A DNA stretch of 64,000 nucleotides, taken from Taxillus chinensis (Eukaryota > Streptophyta > Magnoliopsida > Santalales > Loranthaceae). The notes below the pieces were generated by a model. It was not told the DNA's origin and did no database searches. It saw only the letters and a program-made list of their open reading frames with translations. The stretch lies in the NCBI GenBank assembly GCA_023512835.1, contig CM042090.1, positions 58,019,865-58,083,864 on the forward strand, given 5' to 3'. Both the position numbers and the translations under genes were made by a program. Below, piece after piece: positions 22,977-36,160 of this stretch. The stretch's first letter is position 1. Every line of letters starts with the position of its first letter.

Positions 22977-24381
22977 CTAGTTGGCCTAGGGTAGTGGGCG
23001 GACTTGGTTATCTTGGGTCCTTTGGAGGAGCCTGGAGGGACGTGCCTGATCAACATGGTCCTCTTGGAGCCTCCAAGGTGTACTTGGGGTAGTCCGGTCT
23101 TGTGGTAGGATTTGCATGCATTGGCATTAGGGCACTAGTTGCATTGGTTGTTGTATGTGAAGGTGTGGATACCTGTGAAAATTTTAATTGTGATAAAAGA
23201 AAAATATGAATAATGTGATAAGGCGTGAATGCAACTCGATTTTATTTGAAGTACCTTGAGCATGACTACAAGGAAAGGTCCTTGTTTAATTGAACTGTGT
23301 GCTTGTGGAATGGATGCTTGTGCAATGTGGTTTAATGAGAACCGAAAAGTGTGCGGTGTGTGTAATTGCATGGGTAAAGGGTTTGAACATGATAAAGTTT
23401 TAATTGTGCAACTACGAAATTTTGTGATGGTTCGAGCATGAAAACATGGAAAAGAATTTGTGGTATTGAGTTGTGTGCTTGTGAACTTGAAGCTTGTGAA
23501 ATGTGAACTGAAAATAAATAAAATAAATAAATAAATAAAATAAGTTGTGATAATACGTTGATATTCAAGAAAATGACTAGGTGAGATATGTGAATGCTTA
23601 AGTGTGTGCCTTTGTATGGTATTGTGTGGAATAAGTAATATGGTGTTCAAAACATTCACTTGAGTATAAATGATATGTGTTATGTGAAGGTGTGAACTTG
23701 CATAGTTTGTGAAATGTGAATCTGCGAATCATGTGGTGATAATGTGCGTTTTGAGATCGGCTATAGCTCCAAACGTCTAGTTGGTAATGGTAATGAGAGC
23801 ATTGAGTGTTAACCTAGAGCGCTATCTCATCGTGTACCCAACCTCGGAGAAACTACGACCCGTGCGACGAAAGAGTCCGCCACCCAGGTGGGCGAGTGGG
23901 GAGCTGCAGGCTCGAGGCACGCCAAGAGTTGTCAACCCGCACCCTTAGGGAAAACTTGGATGAAGATCAATTGAAGCACCGTTGTCCTGATTAGCAAGAA
24001 AGATTCAAGGGGCGAGAGGGGCGAGCAGAGGATGGCCACAAGTTTCGAGATGGGGGTCGCCCCAACAACTCGGTTTGAGACCGGTTGCTTAAAGGGTTGT
24101 TCTTCTTGTGGACAACCGGGACATTGGAAAAGAGTGTAGCGAGACGGTATTAGTGTTGCATACGCGAAAAAGTAGGACATCTCCAGAAGATAGTGATTGG
24201 TTGAGTCTGTCTGACTTAGGTGAGGATGGGTGGACCTTTAATTGTTGAGTTTCTAGCAATTAAATTAAGACACTTGTAATAGAGGGGTATTCTCGTTGGT
24301 AGGGTTCTTGAGCCACGGTCTTGTTAGGTGACACTTAGGAGATTGTTTAAGTTGGCATTTCGAATAGAGGTGGTTGGTAAC

Positions 24382-24425
<44 letters not shown>

Positions 24426-27400
24426 TAAAAAATGAATATTTATATTTAGATTGGCTAGCTAGTAGAGCTTGAGGCGTGAAAGGATAGCTTGTGGGTTATT
24501 GTGTGCCCCACTTTGGCAACCTTGAGTAATAGAAATATGTTCTCATTCGAATAAATGTACGTGTTGGAGTCTTACTTGGGAAGGGTATTCCTATGGTTAC
24601 CTTTCAAGCGTTGGGGTTGAAGGAGGACATCGCAGATTAGTATAGCTCACTCCTTGAGCCCTTGGGTCCTTGAGGTGTTGACTTGTTGGATGGAGTGATC
24701 ATTGCAAGCTCTTGTTGGTGATTATATAGGTGTCCTGGGTTCTCCGATGGCCAAGCGGTAGCCATGTGTCATGCTTACGGTGTGTCGAAAACACCGAGTA
24801 AGGTAGAGAAGGATATGTTGTGAAACCGGTTTGTGCATGTACGAAATGTGCGGTGTTCTAGACCTGAACAATCAGCTATGAGTGGGTTTTTAAGGGTCAT
24901 GCCCGGTGCATCCAATTAGAAAAAAAGAGGTAAGTAAGTGAGATTTGGCGAGGCCTTGATCGGGCTTCTTACCCACAACTGGAAAATAATTCTCTAGGTG
25001 TTGCTGGTGTGCTTTTGCATGGTAGGGCCATTCCTTTGGTCCGTATCTTGAGGAGATGGTGTAAAATTGGTACGTTCTACTCGTCGGGAGTCTTGTGTTT
25101 CATTGCATATGTTGAGAATGTGCGAGAAAATGTGGTATTGGGTTGTTGTATGTGTTGCGTCTGCGGTAAAGGCATATAAGCGAGTTCTTATGTGTGGGTG
25201 TTGTGACACATATGTGTAGAGGAGGATGAGGCGTGGTGTAGTGGCATATTAAGCGTGGTGTGGGGATGAAGAAAAGTGTTAGATGTGATGTTATGCATAT
25301 TATTCCTTATCTGGTGTGATGTTTAATCTTAAAGTGTTGATAAGCTAGGAAAAGGGTATTAGTGTTATTTATGAGTCAGTCGGCTGTTTTTGCTTAAAAA
25401 AGGGTATTAATGCTTACTCCCTGGGGGAGAGATTTATGTCGGGCGGATATCACAAGGGTGTATGTTTTGGAGCGGTGGTGGTAAGCGGATGATTTATATC
25501 TGTTCTCCTCGAAAACCTTTCATGTGTAGTATCGCACGGTAAGTGAGATGGTTCACGCCATCAAGGTGTTGGTGTATTTGAGACTTTTGTTGGTGTATCG
25601 AAATGGAACGCGATGGTTGGTATAGGGGAGTTGGTAGGCCATGAGGTGGAGTATGTCATAGAGGCAAAGAACTTCCTTGTGACCTGTGAATAGCGACACG
25701 AGGGATCAATTGTCTTGTTGCCAGGTGGAAGGATTTTTCCTGGTCAAACAGAGAGAGGCTGTGTTAGTTATACTTCACCGATGTCGGAGGATAAGTTCCC
25801 CTTCTTTGCGTTTGGTGTCTGCCGACTCGGAAAGGCGTTAACTCTTGGGGCATAGTGTACGCCTCGGTTAGTATGCGAGTGTGGGACCTTAGTGGATACC
25901 TATTTAACCGTGATCAAGGATGCTAGCACGAAGTGTCCGAGAGGCGTTATAGTGTAGTGTTCCGGTTCCACGAGACTTCTTTTAGTCGATCCTTATGGTC
26001 GGTGACAGTGATAGCCGGATGGTGGATTTTGGTCTTGTTGTGGTTGTGTATGGTACTTGCATTTGTTGTTTTGAGTTCCTCCTTGGACTCCGTTGGGCAT
26101 CTTGTTGGTTGTGGCTGAATTGGTGGAGAGCAAACTTCATCCTACCGTAGTTGTGTCCTGGATTATAAGTCATCTTGAGTTCCCTTTGGCATTGGTTGGG
26201 TTCTCGTTGTTGCGTGTATCGCTATAGAGTGAGGCGGTTTCAGTTTGTGATGCGAGTCTTCTTTGTGGTGATATCCCTGTGTGGGACTGTGATTGTGGTT
26301 TGCATAATGCTTTTCTCTTGATTGTTTGTGTTTCCTTGTGACCTCTTTGTGTTTGCTGTCGAGTAAGGTCTACATATGGAGTGTGGCTACGTTGTAAATT
26401 GTTGGTGTCCGTTGACATCAACTCTCGGTGGTGTCATTGTTAGGTATTTTACATTGTGGAGTGTTGGTCCTATTGGGACACGAGTAGGCGTCTAACGCCT
26501 AGTACCTGCTATGTCGATGTCGTGACTTCTCGTTTAATCATATGAATTCTAGCGAATGGATACTTCATGCATAGGCTTATGGTGTTGGCCTTGTTCGGTT
26601 GTCGGGGTCTTAGCGACTACGTGGGAGGTTTCTCGACCTCACTTGTTGTCGGACTTGCTCACATGAGTTGTTGTCGGCACGCTAATTGGCCAAGCTCTAG
26701 TTCCGGTTGTGCTCCTGGGTGTTATATCTTGCTTTGATCTTCTCGTGATGTTTACTACATGATTTCTCTTTTCGGGGACGAAAAGTCCAACGGTGGGAAG
26801 GTAGTGAGGACACTCCCTGCGGATGAGTTGTATGATGTTGGTGAATGGGCCGTGGAACGTTAAATGTGTAGTAATGTTTATGATGTGAGTTGCTCTGTGA
26901 CCTATGTGATCTGTTAAACATGTTGGTAACGGGCGTATATGTCTTCTACGTCGTGACATGTGAATACTTGTGACATGTGTTAGGTGAGGAGAACAATGGT
27001 TGTTTGTGAGATTTGAATATGTGTTTCCCTATCATGCTTTGTGTTGTATTGGAGTGCATGGGTACGTGCCTTCATGTGTGTTATGGTGTGATATCTTCGG
27101 TCGCGGGTATGTGAATGGTTGTGGGTGATGTGCCTCGGCATGTGCGTTTTGGAAGGTGTGTTGTCTTTTAGGGGCCGACACGTCTGCAGCGGAGACATAG
27201 AATGTGAGTCCATGATGCATGAGCAACACCCGGCGTTGTTCGAGGACCAACAACCTTAAGAGTGGGAGGTGGCTGTTGGTGGCTGTTGGCCAAGGGTTTG
27301 TGATGTGTTTTCTTGTATTAGTTGTGTATGATTTGGTGTATTTGTTTTGTCTTTTAGACATGTGTTCTTCATTGTGATGTGTTTTGAGATGTGTATTTGT

Positions 27401-27582
27401 GACATGCGGATATGTGTTATATGCATTATTGTGAGGCATGTGGTTATGGATTATGGTAGTACCTTGTTATGTGATGTGCGCGGTGTATGACCCATTTGGG
27501 TGTTGTGGCTTGCCGGGTGGCAAATGGGTAGCTTGTGTTTGTTTTCCTCGTACGTCATTTCTTTTCGAGGACGAAAAGTCTT
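22977..27582 (+). other. Interior of element A, non-coding with gene relics
   Basis: There is no long open frame on the plus strand. A Gag zinc-knuckle relic lies at 24098-24137: the codons read C-S-S-C-G-Q-P-G-H-W-K-R, then two bases are missing before the last Cys and a TAG follows. A Pol-tail relic ending in ALFEDQQP lies at about 27190-27258. A 37-base poly(A) run starts near 24386. Stem-loops of the TTTTCG...CGAAAA type recur at about 26755-26790 and 27558-27578. The interior is homologous over its length to that of E, read in reverse. Confidence 0.8.
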
Positions 27583-27595
27583 AAGGGGGAGAGGA
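27583..27595 (+). promoter_or_regulatory. Polypurine tract of element A
   Basis: AAGGGGGAGAGGA abuts the 3' LTR start TGTAATGACC. It follows a perfect hairpin, CTTTTCG...CGAAAAG read in reverse, at 27558-27578. Confidence 0.93.
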
Positions 27596-28399
27596 TGTAA
27601 TGACCCGTGTGTAACCCGTGTGTAAGAAGTTAACCACAAACACCTTGGATGTTGGTGCACATGTGTGAGGTAAGAGATGAGCCCAAGAGGGGACTTTTTG
27701 GGATGTGCATGTGACAAGTGGTAACGTACCTTTATGCCCTAGGAAGATCTTATGCGTATACGGGCGGTTTTAAGTCGTTTCGGCTGATCTTGGAGCTCAC
27801 TTTTGATAGGGTAGATGGCCTCAAACAATTGGCGTGCAAGAACAAAAGTTTCTTAGAATGAGGTCCTCTATCTACCACAGAAATTTCAGAGCATTTGGAG
27901 CTGAACGTGAATTCACCCATTTCACGTGCAAGCATATTTTTGCTCCTCGAGGCCTCTCCAAGATGCAAGGAGGCTTGTGGTGAAGTTTGAGTGCATTTGG
28001 AGCTGCACGCCAATTGGGGAATTGGCGTGCAAATTGGCGTGCAGGTGTATTTTTGCATGGTGACCTTAGTTTTGTTATTCTAATCATCTTTTCCCAAAGG
28101 ACCAGGTTGGAATAGTGAGTATTTTGGTGTGTATGGATGCGGAAAGGTTGTAACTTGTGTAATCAAAACTACGTCGTTTTGATGCTTGGGATTCACTTAA
28201 TCAAAACTACGTCGTTTTGATGTTGTGTTGTCTATATAAGGAGGAGAAGCCTCCTTGTTCTAGGGTTAGGGGTTTTTCGACCCACTGCGGCCGTCGTAGA
28301 GAGAGAGAGAGCTAGAGAGAGAAGGAAGGGGAGTTGCTGGTTCCTCCGGAGCATCTTGCGTGGGGAGGACGACGTTTAGCGCAGGAGCAAGGAAGATCT
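27596..28399 (+). mobile_element. 3' LTR of element A, first part
   Basis: It matches 21048-21853 and stops within GGAAGATCT, where element B begins. The second part continues at about 34690 with GGTCTGTTTTAAGG, which joins to the same point in the 5' LTR. Confidence 0.93.
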
Positions 28400-28886
28400 T
28401 GTCACGCCCTGGATTTCCAACCCGAGGAAACCGGTACGTGACTCCCCTTTTACCCACACGGAGGGCAAAGGGGTAGGATACAACATACACTTCACATTTT
28501 ATTTTCAGAGACCAAAATCACATAATTATTAAATTCAAACCACATGCCTTTATTATGTTTCAAACTTCATTACGAGAATCTCCCCTGGGGGTTACAAGGC
28601 CTCAACAAAATTACATAACACAAATTACATAACATAAACGGAAAGTAAATAAGGTCTTCCACCTTGGTGTTCCCACTAACGCCTGTAGGTTCCTGTAAAG
28701 AAAACAACATGGTAGGAGGGGTGAGCGACCACGGCTCGGTAGGGATCATGTCTCCCCAACCCATCCCATGCACTGATATCTACATGCCTTGTGTACAAGT
28801 CTTTGTGTCGTGATACAATTATTCCACCCAGGATATAGTTACGGTATGACAAGAACACGATCATACATGGGCTGGTACATAAACAC

Positions 28887-29095
28887 TCCCGGGCTTCCCA
28901 CCCACCGGGTTCCACAAAACAGTCCCGGGCTTCCACGGCCACCGGGTTCCACAAACGGTCCCGGGCTTCCACACCACCGGGTTCCACAAAACAGTCCCGG
29001 GCTTCCACGGCCACCGGGTTCCACAAAACAGTCCGGGCTTCCACGGCCACGGGTTCCACAAAACAGTCCCGGGCTTCCCACCACCGGGTGTACAA
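28887..29095. repeat. GC-rich 36-bp tandem repeat, 6 copies, in LTR of B
   Basis: Units begin TCCCGGGCTTCCACGGCCAC and continue with GGGTTCCACAAAACAG. Starts are visible at about 28887, 28923, 28959, 28995, 29032 and 29067. A and G have a single related unit at the same LTR position, so the array expanded in the B lineage. The open frames on both strands here come from the repeat. Confidence 0.9.
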
Positions 29096-29247
29096 GCAAA
29101 CACGCAGCACGCATGGCCATACGGGCATAACATCAAACACTTAGTATGCTTAGTCACACAGGAATAACATCGAACACTTAGCATGCGTATATCCACAAGC
29201 TCATAAACTCGGCCACACAAACATAATCCAACACCTTTGGACGTGCG

Positions 29248-29396
29248 TGGCCTCACGAGCATTACCTCAAACACATAACATGCACGGCCTCACGGGCTTT
29301 ACCTCAAACACATAACATGCACGGCCTCACGGGCATAATGTCAAACACATAACATGCACGGCCTCACGGGCATAATGTCAAACACATAACATGCAC
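29248..29396. repeat. CACGGCCTCACGGGC tandem units in LTR of B
   Basis: Several units of about 37-39 bases, each with CAAACACATAACATGCACGG and CCTCACGGGC, run in tandem. Weaker single units of the same kind occur in the other LARD LTRs. Confidence 0.85.
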
Positions 29397-30363
29397 AAAC
29401 CACCCAACCTCGGAAATCACACCAATACGCCATGAGGCCAACATCCATATAGGAGATCACACCATATGGATTACATATGTATATATAAACGGATCGGCCC
29501 GAGAATCCGCCTTAGGACCCTAGGACGGAGGAGGGATTAGGAAGAACAACCCCTACCTTAAAGCGGCTCTTCCTTGCTCCCGCGCAGCTGTCCTCCCCAC
29601 GCAAGATGCTCCGGCAGCAACCGGTAACTCCCCTTCCCTCTCTCTCTCTAGCTCTCCCTCTCTCTCGGGCAGCAGGAAGCCGGGGGGGACACAAGAAAAG
29701 AACCCTAAACTCAAACTCAAGCCCTCCTTATATAGACACCGTCCACATCAAAACGACGTAGTTTTGATTAAGTAAACCCAGGGATCAAAACGACGTAGTT
29801 TTGATCACACAAGTTAGCACCTTTCCGCACCCATATAGGCCAAAATACTAATTTCAACATGGTCCTTTGGAGAAAGATCATTAGAATGACAAAACCAAGG
29901 GAACCATGCAAAAATACACCTGCACGCCAATTTGCACGCCAATTCCCCAATTGGCGTGCAGCTCAATGCACCCAAACTTTACCCCAAGTCTCCTTGCATC
30001 TTGTAGAGGCCTGAGAAGCAAAAATATGCTTGCACGTGAAATGGGTGAATTCCGTGCAGCTCCAAATGCTCTGAAATTTCTGTGGTAGATAGAGGACCTC
30101 ATTCTAAGAAACTTTTTGTTCTTGCACGCCAATTGTTTGAGGCCATCTACTAGGTCAAAAGTGAGCTCCAAGATCGGCCAAAACGACTAAAAGCGCTTAG
30201 AAACGCATAGCATCTTCCTAGGGCATAAATGTACGCTATCGCTTGACACATGCACCTCTCAAAAGTCCCCTCTTGGGCTCATCTCTTACCTTAAACTTGT
30301 GTACCAACATCCAAGGTGTTTGTGGTTAACTCCTTACACACGGGTAACACACGGGTCATTACA

Positions 30364-33300
30364 TCCTCTCCCCGCTTAAGACTTTTAGTCCTCGAAAAGA
30401 AATGACATACGAGGAAACACACACAGCTACCATTTGCCACACGGCAGCTACGACACCCAAATGGGTCATACACGACATTGTACACAATAGCACGTAACAT
30501 AGTGCCACCACGGTCCATAACCACATGCATCACAATCTATGGAAACACATCCACATGTCACAAATATCCATCACAAGCACAAAGTCGAAAGGAAATACAA
30601 ATACACCAGCCAATGACCACCCGCCACCCTTAAGATTGTTCGTCCTCGAACAACGCTGGGTTGCTCACGGGCAAGGTTCCGCGTTTCCATATTTCCTCCA
30701 TAGGACGTGTCGTCCGCGAAAGACAATACACTTTCCATAATGCACATGCGACGCACATCATCCACAACCATTCACATACCCGCGAATGAAGATATCACAC
30801 AATAACACACATGAAGGCACGTACCCACGGTTGATACAACACAGATGATAAGGAAACACATATTCTAATCTCACCAACAACCCTTGTTCTCCTCACTAAC
30901 ACATGTCACAAGTATTCACGTCACGACGGTGTACGACATATACGCCACCCTCAACACGTCGTTTAACAAATCACATAAGTCACGGACCAACTCACATCAT
31001 AAACACCATACAAGGAACAAGGCATAAACAAAACACTACTTACACGTTTAACGTTCCACCGCCTGATCGCCATACCATACAAACGCAGCCGTTGGGAGTT
31101 TCCTCACACCCGTCCCACCTTTAGACCTTTCGTCCCCGAAAAGGAAACCAAATAGTAAACAACGCGATAAGATCAAAGCAACACATAAGGCGGTCATTAC
31201 CACAAATGTTGGAGATGCCACTCGCGGCACGATGGGACCAACACTCCACAACGTAAAATACCCAACAATTGGGATTTGAAGTCAATGCGGCCGGCACCCA
31301 TAGGTAGACCTCACCCTAACAAGAAGCAATGAGGTCACAATGAAACACAAACAAATAGGATAGCATTATGCAAACCACGATCACATTCCCACACAGGGAG
31401 CTCACCTCGTGACACCATCATCAGCTGCGAAAACCACCTCACTCAAGCGAGGAACATTGAAACCCCACCAACGCCAATGGTGACGCAGAACGGAGTACAA
31501 GCCTGGACATAGAAACACGAGAATGGAGTGTGCCCTTAACCACTCGGTTGCGGTCAACCTGGCGCCAACGAAGTCCAAGGATGCACTAAAAACGAGAAAT
31601 GCGGCACCACACACACAACCATGGTAAGACCAAAACCCATATCGGGTATCACTAATCACCGACTTTGAGAAGCGACCTCCTTGATCACGGCCAAATAGAG
31701 ATCCGCCAAGGTCCCACATTGCCTTCACCCGGGGCTTACCGTACGGCCCAGAGATGATGCCTTACCAAGTCGGCGGACGGACCACACGATAGGAATCCCT
31801 TGACGCCGAGTAGGCGTGAACAACATAGTCCTCCCCACACTGAAAACTCTCTATCTGCAACCTGACCACAATGGAATCCTCTATGTCACCACGCACAGTC
31901 ACAAGAAAATCCCTTGCCTCCAAGACATACTCCACCTCATGGCCCACCAACTCCACTATATCAACTATTACGTTTTATCTCGACACACTAGCAAAACACT
32001 CAAATGGACCAAGAAATACTCAGGCTCTAGCCGCAGCTTAATATGGTGATTGCAATTCCTCCGGGTAGGCCCAAGAAACGAGACATGTAAACTCCTTATT
32101 CGGGACATTCACGTAGCTCCCAAACACACCAACACTTTGATGGCGCGGACCATCTCACTTGCCGCATCAAAACACACACGAAAGACTTTCAAGAAGAACA
32201 TATGTAGCATGAGGACCCCATGATAGCCGCGAGGACACAAGTCTCCCCCAAAGGGGTAGCATTAATACCCCTTACAAGCAAAACTCACATCTGACTCCAT
32301 TTAGTGAATCACAACGCATCAATACTTTCACACTTTAACGTAGCATGCCCTCACATGTGACAAGGAATAACATCAACATTACATAACACCCCTCTTCGTC
32401 CCACCCGCACATAATATGCGCATGCATCACCTCTTACTCCTCTGCATATGAATGCCACGAGGCCCACACATAAGAACTTTGCTACTCCTTTAGTACATAT
32501 GTAACACACACAACAAAACAAAGCAACCACACACACGAAATAAACTACGTGTAGAACACATGTAAGAGAGGACATCTAGTCCCCACCTCCTTGCCTCTTT
32601 TAAGCCTATTACCCACATGACATGGATTAACGGAATGGTCCTACCACCAGGAATCATCCCCAACCCCTCGGAAGATGTCTCCAAATTATGGGGAAAAACC
32701 CAAACAAGGCCTGCCCGATCTCACTCGTTGCCTTGCACTGATTGGGTTCACTTGGGCACGATCCTATAAACTTACTCATAACCTAGTTCCAGAACTCATC
32801 ACATTTTTATACATACGCAAACCCATTTCACCACATATCCTATGAACATTACCCAAGGTCTTTCACACACCACCAGCATGACACGTGGTCAATGTTTGGC
32901 CGCAGGATTTGCAGCCATTTCCATAGGACACCCATAAGAATCTTAAAACCACATACCACTCTCGCCAATCAATTTAGATTTCAATGACTCAAGGGGTGGG
33001 TTATACTAGTGGCAATTTCCTCCTCGACCTTGACACTTGGAAAGGTTACCAAAAGAACGTCCTTTTAAGTAGCACATCTACAAAAACCTCTTACTCACAA
33101 GAAAACACATTTCATTACTCAAGGTTGCCACAGCGGGGTCACACACTACCCACAAGCCACTAACTCATGCCTCCGGCCTCCTAGGCTAGCTAGGCCAGAG
33201 GTAATCTCACCTACGCTAGAGTATTAGGGGTAACACGAGTAACATTTATTACTTTCCTCACACATGGCGCCCAAAATTGACTACTACACAAAGATACGAT

Positions 33301-34404
33301 TAACACTTTAGACCATATTAAAACCACCAACTCTTTCCAACAATTGTTTATAACCATTAGTAATTTATTAGTCTTTTGGTATCATATATATATATTTTTT
33401 ATTTATTTTACTCATTTATTCTCTAGTAGGTCCCCAACTACGTCTATCCAAAATGGTAACTCAAACGACCTTCTAAGCCTCACCTAACACAAAACGGTGG
33501 CTCAAGAGCCCACCCAGGTGAAAATTAATGGCTAGAAACGCAACAATCAAAGGTTCACTGGCCTCACCTAATCCGGCACGAGACTTAGCCGATCACTATC
33601 ATTAAAGGAATATCCTACCACCACTAAACAAGCAATCTTAACACGCGAGAATCAAAATCGTACCCTTGGTAAGGAAAGTTACGCCATGCTCTCCTCCTAG
33701 CCTCACTTGAATTTTGCTTTGTCCCTAGCTCGTTGAGCAGTCTTCAACACCATGACTTGCTTCACCAAAACAGTCTCTGGAGATGTCCTACTTTTCCATA
33801 GGCGCAACACTAGTACTTCTTCTGCCATACTCTCTTCCAATGTCCCGGTTGTCCCCTTGCAAGAACAACCCCTTTGGGGAAACCGGTCTCTACCTCTTGA
33901 GCCCCTTTCTGCGATCGGGACAACTATGCTTCAATTAATCTTCACCCAAGATCCCCCGATGATGTGGGTTGATAGCTCCTCGACGTACCTCGCTCTTAAT
34001 CGGTTGTCGAATCTCATCCTTCAACTCTTAAATTACCAGGCTTAAGATGCCGACCTCTGCCATGTTTATATCATTACTTACATCCTGCGGCCTCTCCCAC
34101 TTGCCCTGGCACGGGGGGCGGCTTCTTTCTACCTCAATAGTTGTACCGGTCACAATTTTCGAGACATTGGCTCCACGAAAAGCGCGCTCTAAGTTATCAC
34201 TCAATGATCTCAACAATCGCGAGCTAGCTACCGACTAAGCAACTTAAGCTATAACACGCATTATTACCACACAAGTCTATAGGTTCACATTTAACGAGAC
34301 TATACCAATTTTACATTCCATTGCATTGCTCATAACCTCGTTTATTGCACACATACCAAACAAATCACATGCTCCATCACGAACACCAACATTATTACAT
34401 GTTT
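30364..34404 (-). other. Interior of element B
   Basis: No retroelement enzyme is recognisable. The polypurine tract (TCCTCTCCCCGCTTAAG on the plus strand) and a CTTTTAG...CGAAAAG stem-loop come first. A Pol-tail relic with FEDEQS and a stop at 30630-30632 follows, with TTCGTCCTCGAA loops at about 30638 and 31128. A disturbed zinc-knuckle relic lies at 33826-33872. Homology to A and E runs to about 34390. Confidence 0.7.
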
Positions 34405-34689
34405 AATTTAATGTCTTTATTTATTTATTTAATGTCCTTATCCATTTTACTCTTCCATTTATGTTGTTTTCTTTTATGGGAGCTGATGTAACCCCGGTGG
34501 GGATGGGATTGGAAAAGAATTCGTTGTAATAAACTGGTTTGGAATATTTTTATGAATATTACTTTCTTGAATGGGTTGTGGATGTTTGAAATGTAAAATT
34601 CTTGGTTTGTATCCTAACCCCTTTGCCCTCCGTGTGGGTAAAAGGGAGTCACGTGCCGGTTTCCTCGGGTTGGAAATCCGGGGCGTGGC

Positions 34690-35793
34690 GGTCTGTTTTA
34701 AGGTAGGGGTTCTTTCTTCCTAAATCCTCCTCTCGTCCTAGGGTCCTAGGGCAGATTCTGGGCTATCTGTTTATATATATATATATGTAATCCATATAGG
34801 TGTGATCTCCTATATGGATGTTGGCCTTCGATGGCGTTTTGGTGTGATTTCGAGGTTGGGTGGTTAGTGCATGTTAAGTGTTTGATAAAATCCTGGTGTG
34901 GATATGCCTGTATGAATATGCCTGTGTGTATGCTCGAACGTGTTTGAAATAATGCCCGTGAGGCTATGCATATTATGTGTTTGAAATAATATCCGTGTGG
35001 CTGGGTTTGTGAGCCTGTGAATATATACATGCTAAGTGTTCGACGTTATTCCCGTGTGACTAAGCATATTAAGTGTTCGATGTTATGCCTGTATGGCCTT
35101 ATGTGTTTGCGTGTTTGCTTGTACACCCGGTGGCCGTGGAAGCCCGGGACCGTTTTGTGTTAGCCTGTGAGGTTTGGAAACTTGGCCTGAAGAGGCGGTT
35201 AAATAACTTGGCCTGAAGAGGCGGTTAAATCACTTGGCCTGAAGAGGCGGTTAAATAACTTGGCCTGAAGAGGCGGTTAAATCACTTGTGGTTAAAGTGT
35301 TAGCCTGTGTGGCAGTGGAAGATTGTAATTGTTGATGTGATTGTTATTATGTCCTGTTGAAATTATTGTAACACGACACCGCACTTGTACACATGGCATG
35401 TAGATGCTAGGAGCATGGGATGGGTTGGGGAGACATGATCCCTACTGAGTCGTGGATGCTCACCCCTCCTACTATGGTGTGTTTTCTTGCGGGAACCTAC
35501 GGGCGTTAGGCGGGAACACCAAGGTGGAAGAGTTCTGTTTTGTGGCTTTGTTTTGTGTTATTTGCATTATGTAACTTTGTTGAGGCATTGTAACCCCAGT
35601 GGGGAGATATTGTATTGAAGTTTGAAAAATAATAAAGGCATGTGGTTTCAATTAAATAATTATTTGATTTTGGTTTCTGGAAAAAAAAAAAAAAGAATGT
35701 GAAGTGTATATTGTATTCTACCCCTTTGTCCAAACCCGGATAAAGGGAGGGTCACGTTCCGGTCTCCTCGGGTTGGAAATCCGGGGCGTGACA
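34690..35793 (+). mobile_element. 3' LTR of element A, second part
   Basis: It resumes with GGTCTGTTTTAAGG, matching 21850 onward, and ends GGGGCGTGACA at 35793. It includes four copies of the 26-bp repeat (35180-35283) and an (A)n run near 35680, as in the 5' LTR. Confidence 0.93.
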
Positions 35794-35798
35794 TTGGC

Positions 35799-36099
35799 CT
35801 TCTAACTCCATGTTCTCCGATAGTCATCGGAATTGGAATCTCCTGATGAAGACAGGGCCACATGAGATGGTCAGGACATACCATGAACATCTTCATGCGA
35901 GCTTTCCACTGGGAGGAAAGCTCAAGTGTGAATTTGGGCGGTTTTGTCAGAGTAAAACCAGAACTCCGTGGTTGAGCTGTGGAGCAGCAGCAGGTTGAGG
36001 TGGGTCGACGTTTTCATTGCTGCTTCGATTCGGGATGGGCTCTTGTGCACCTCCAGAGTTAAGGCAAGTGTTGAATAGCATACTGCTTTCTTCGGCCAT
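35799..36099 (-). pseudogene. gag: SIRE-type copia Gag, N-terminal part, broken
   Basis: The likely start is the ATG at 36097-36099, giving MAEESSMLFNTCLNSGG. After a frameshift near 35950 the reading continues with TKPPKFTLELSSQWKARMKMF and IPIPMTIGEHGVRRP. It is cut at the TTGGC site by element A and resumes at 21042. The PBS lies 48 bases upstream. Confidence 0.82.
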
Positions 36100-36146
36100 T
36101 GCTGAGAGTGAAAGAATGGGATCTCTACTTAGAACAAATAGAACTT

Positions 36147-36158
36147 GCTCTGATACCA
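36147..36158 (-). promoter_or_regulatory. Primer binding site of SIRE-type copia
   Basis: The minus strand reads TGGTATCAGAGC, complementary to initiator-Met tRNA. It lies two bases from the LTR edge at 36161. Confidence 0.93.
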
Positions 36159-36160
36159 CT

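Larger units (their letters stand above)
28400..30363 (-). mobile_element. Left LTR (3' LTR) of element B
   Basis: It runs from TGTCACGCCCTGG to GGGTCATTACA, about 1.96 kb. It holds six copies of a GC-rich repeat of about 36 bases (28887-29095), repeated CACGGCCTCACGGGC units (about 29245-29395), a GA/CT-rich leader, a TATA box (TTATATAGAC, 29738-29747), two ACGT near-palindromes and a CACGCC hairpin (29933-29960, 12-bp arms around CCCC). Confidence 0.92.
28400..34689 (-). mobile_element. Element B: rearranged LARD-type gypsy element nested in A
   Basis: It is bounded by a near-duplication, GATCT at 28395-28399 and GGTCT at about 34690-34694. The left part is a complete minus-oriented LTR (28400-30363) with polypurine tract (30364-30380) and a minus-oriented interior carrying the Pol tail (about 30630-30710) and a Gag knuckle relic (about 33826-33872). 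Instead of a second minus-oriented LTR, the right end is a plus-oriented LTR fragment of about 285 bases (roughly 34405-34689). The interior breaks off near 34400, before the expected PBS. The element is therefore rearranged. Confidence 0.75.
21048..35793 (+). mobile_element. Element A: non-autonomous Tekay-derived gypsy element
   Basis: Full-length element with 5' LTR (21048-22957), PBS (22961-22976), interior (22958-27595), polypurine tract (27583-27595) and 3' LTR (27596-28399 plus about 34690-35793), flanked by TTGGC duplications. Without the nested B it is about 8.4 kb. The interior of about 4.6 kb has no protease, RT, RNase H or core integrase. It keeps a broken Gag zinc knuckle (24098) and a Pol tail (about 27190-27258). 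It fits the LARD concept of large non-autonomous LTR elements that depend on proteins supplied in trans. The LTR ends and polypurine tract match Tekay-like element C. Confidence 0.88.

Noticed and set aside
28789..29140. Repetitive protein with PGLPRPPGSTN-like units
   Set aside because: It comes only from translating the GC-rich 36-bp DNA repeat; several frames on both strands are open for the same reason, and there is no start or promoter context.
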